Below, piece by piece: positions 5,262-5,534 of a stretch of DNA of 5,534 bases. Below the pieces are notes generated by a model. That model worked only from the letters and a program-made list of their open reading frames with translations. It made no database searches and was not told the origin of the DNA. The DNA lies in NCBI GenBank assembly GCA_002748015.1, contig PDRH01000075.1:1-5534 (forward strand). Direction: 5' to 3'. Source of the stretch: Bacteroidota bacterium. GTDB taxonomy: Bacteria > Bacteroidota > Bacteroidia > Bacteroidales > CAJPTX01. The stretch's first letter is position 1. Each line of letters opens with the position of its first letter. Both the position numbers and the translations under genes were made by a program.

Positions 5262-5534
5262 AGCTCAGTCCTCCTATTTTGATGTTCTACAACGTGGACT
5301 ACGCCCACGCAAAAAACTCAACGCCTAGACGCAGAAAACGATTACCACCGGAAAAAAGTTCGTTGAAGCGCCACCCTGATGCTAGGAATAGCCAGCAGAA
5401 GAGCACGGGGACACCTAGCCAACCCACAGGCAAACGAAGCCTAAAGGGCTTACTTCTCAACGGGAGATGAAGGAGGGAAACTCCTGCAACATGTTAGCTA
5501 TCCAAAGACAACCCAACTACCGAAAGGGAAGCAC
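5262..5534. other. Mostly non-coding region upstream of the lipoprotein gene
   Basis: I find no gene I can support here. A plus-strand open frame at 5279-5470 encodes a basic, low-complexity peptide with no domain or ribosome binding site and is probably chance. A 5-bp hairpin (CGTGG 5293-5297 with CCACG 5305-5309) lies in what would be the leader of the lipoprotein mRNA. A second plus-strand frame is open from 5419 through the window end, with ATG codons at 5467 and 5491 and an AGGAGG at 5470-5475. It could be the beginning of a gene to the right, but too little is visible. No good TAnnTTTG element is present on the minus strand within 100 bases of the lipoprotein start. Confidence 0.5.
5269..5275 (-). 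promoter_or_regulatory. Ribosome binding site of the small lipoprotein gene
   Basis: On the minus strand the sequence reads AGGAGGA, with AGGAGG eight bases upstream of the ATG. This is the strongest Shine-Dalgarno sequence in the window and is the main evidence, with the lipobox, that this short frame is a gene. Confidence 0.8.

Noticed and set aside
5293..5316. Hairpin next to an A/T run as a terminator
   Set aside because: On the plus strand the hairpin is followed by A residues, and on the minus strand the T-run comes before the hairpin, so neither direction fits a terminator.
5279..5470. 63-residue plus-strand open frame
   Set aside because: It is basic and low-complexity, has no ribosome binding site, and starts within the upstream region of the minus-strand lipoprotein gene.

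Overview
The window looks like chromosomal DNA of a Bacteroidales bacterium, most likely Porphyromonas or a close relative. Four things point there: a perfect Bacteroidetes-type promoter (TAnnTTTG with an upstream TTG) in front of a tRNA; an LptC homologue that is a lipoprotein; several starts without a Shine-Dalgarno sequence; and an outer-membrane protein / TPR protein / LptC / CNNM-type transporter gene order that I recall as common in Bacteroidales. GC looks mid-50s by eye. Isoleucine is often ATA, and five of the six complete or 3'-complete genes end in TAG. The genus is an inference.

Layout on the plus strand: (1) bases 1-1168, the 3' part of a FadL-like outer-membrane beta-barrel gene whose start lies outside the window; (2) 1193-2548, a secreted TPR protein; (3) a strong intrinsic terminator at 2562-2594; (4) 2637-3242, lptC; (5) 3293-3505, a 70-residue protein with two membrane segments; (6) 3508-4794, a DUF21-CBS-CorC_HlyC (CNNM/CorC) membrane protein; (7) 4824-4908, tRNA-Ser(UGA), with its promoter at the end of the preceding gene and a near-perfect palindromic terminator behind it.

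The right-hand 575 bases are mostly non-coding. On the minus strand there is a 59-residue lipoprotein gene (5082-5261) with a perfect AGGAGG ribosome binding site. Between it and the tRNA terminator lie an 11-bp tandem duplication and two back-to-back perfect hairpins. Bases 5262-5534 hold no gene I can support, apart from a weak possible gene start at the right edge.

Taken together, genes 1-6 are envelope genes. LptC carries lipopolysaccharide across the periplasm, the barrel and TPR protein would sit in the outer membrane and periplasm, and the two membrane proteins sit in the inner membrane. The sequence shows co-orientation and tight spacing from lptC to the CNNM gene. A shared function is inference. 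I see no mobile element, CRISPR array or phage gene. The novel material, if any, is the unnamed two-TM protein, the cysteine-paired TPR protein, and the small lipoprotein with its structured 3' region.
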